64,000 nucleotides of DNA from [Ruminococcus] lactaris ATCC 29176 (lineage in GTDB: Bacteria > Bacillota > Clostridia > Lachnospirales > Lachnospiraceae). Below are positions 63,753 through 64,000 of this stretch, piece by piece (position 1 is the first letter of the stretch; each line of letters starts with the position of its first letter). The stretch covers positions 1,302,001 through 1,366,000 of the forward strand of contig NZ_CP102292.1 of the NCBI RefSeq assembly GCF_025152405.1, given 5' to 3'. A program made the position numbers and the translations under genes. The notes beneath the pieces were generated by a model. It saw only the letters and a list, made by a program, of their open reading frames with translations. It searched no databases and was not told the DNA's origin.

Positions 63753-64000
63753 CTACTGTAAACTGAGCATCTCTCTGAGTTTTTCCACCAGTCCATAATC
63801 TGCCGGAAGCCAGTCCACCGTATGCAAAGTCTCTTTCGTCAGCCATTTTGCTGCCTCATGCTCTTTCAGTACAAGATCTCCTTTTTTAATCTTACAGATA
63901 AAGCAGTCCATTGATAAATGAAACTTTGGATAATCATACTCTACAGTATCGAATAATTCTTTCACTTCGACCTCTGTATCCAGTTCTTCCATGATTTCTC
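63753..64000 (-). CDS. NUDIX pyrophosphohydrolase, 5' end beyond window
   Basis: The visible 82 or so residues are the end of a MutT-type (deoxy)nucleoside triphosphate pyrophosphohydrolase. They begin inside the Nudix box (EIMEELDTEVEV), then DYPKFHLSMDCFICKI and HEAAKWLTKETLHTVDWLPA, the typical end. The reading frame continues through the right edge, so the annotated internal ATG at 63992 is not the true start. Confidence 0.88.
   Translation of the reverse strand, partial: EIMEELDTEVEVKELFDTVEYDYPKFHLSMDCFICKIKKGDLVLKEHEAAKWLTKETLHTVDWLPADYGLVEKLREMLSLQ

Overview
The window looks like chromosomal DNA of a gut Firmicute, most likely a Lachnospiraceae (Blautia/Dorea/Ruminococcus type). Evidence: moderate-to-low GC, strong AGGAGG-type ribosome binding sites with some TTG/GTG starts, a CD1871A-like CXXC miniprotein beside a 4Fe-4S membrane protein, Tn916-type integrase/excisionase genes, and a decayed bile salt hydrolase. 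No rRNA, tRNA or CRISPR array was recognised. Much of the window is accessory DNA, and at least six insertion sequences (ISL3, IS3, two IS630, IS110, IS21) plus IS630 remnants have broken resident genes.

Layout. 1-2.5 kb: ParA/ParB partition genes with a SymE-like and a small ribbon-helix-helix protein, probably the end of a larger mobile element. 2.7-16.6 kb: an integrated satellite-like element bounded by related att-like repeats, with Tn916-type integrase, two excisionase-like proteins, a lone HK97-fold capsid protein, a P4-type primase-helicase and a zinc-finger protein. Its flanks carry cargo: a nuclease-like gene at the left and a MunI-like restriction-modification system, with a frameshifted nuclease gene, at the right. 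16.7-18.4 kb: an AbiE-like nucleotidyltransferase/winged-helix pair lying between the second and third att-like repeats. 18.8-34.2 kb: IS-riddled DNA with two truncated ABC ATPases around a giant YD-repeat (Rhs/WapA-type) toxin gene whose C-terminal tip was cut off by an IS630 element, followed by an immunity candidate and an orphan toxin-tip/immunity cassette.

34.3-37.8 kb: an XRE regulator and an ABC exporter. 38.0-41.1 kb: a complete preQ1 operon (queD-queE-folE-queC-queF) behind a leader able to form two mutually exclusive hairpins, a good riboswitch/attenuator candidate. 41.8-53.2 kb: the most interesting locus, a compact minus-strand operon encoding a DUF6361 protein, a two-HKD phospholipase-D-like nuclease, a 1086-residue SNF2-type helicase, an unrecognised 212-residue protein, a GIY-YIG/DUF4357 protein and a macro-domain protein split by IS21. 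I infer an anti-mobile-element defence system and cannot match the six-gene set to a named one. 53.6-57.7 kb: a two-component system and a small redox module (CXXC miniprotein, 4Fe-4S membrane protein, TlpA-like lipoprotein). 57.8-58.6 kb: the bile salt hydrolase remnant and an IS630 remnant. 58.6-64 kb: ordinary small genes (XRE/membrane pair with a clear promoter and operators, VOC, PPOX, two NUDIX, nitroreductase, SprT-like protease, esterase, DUF6054) mixed with short gene remnants.
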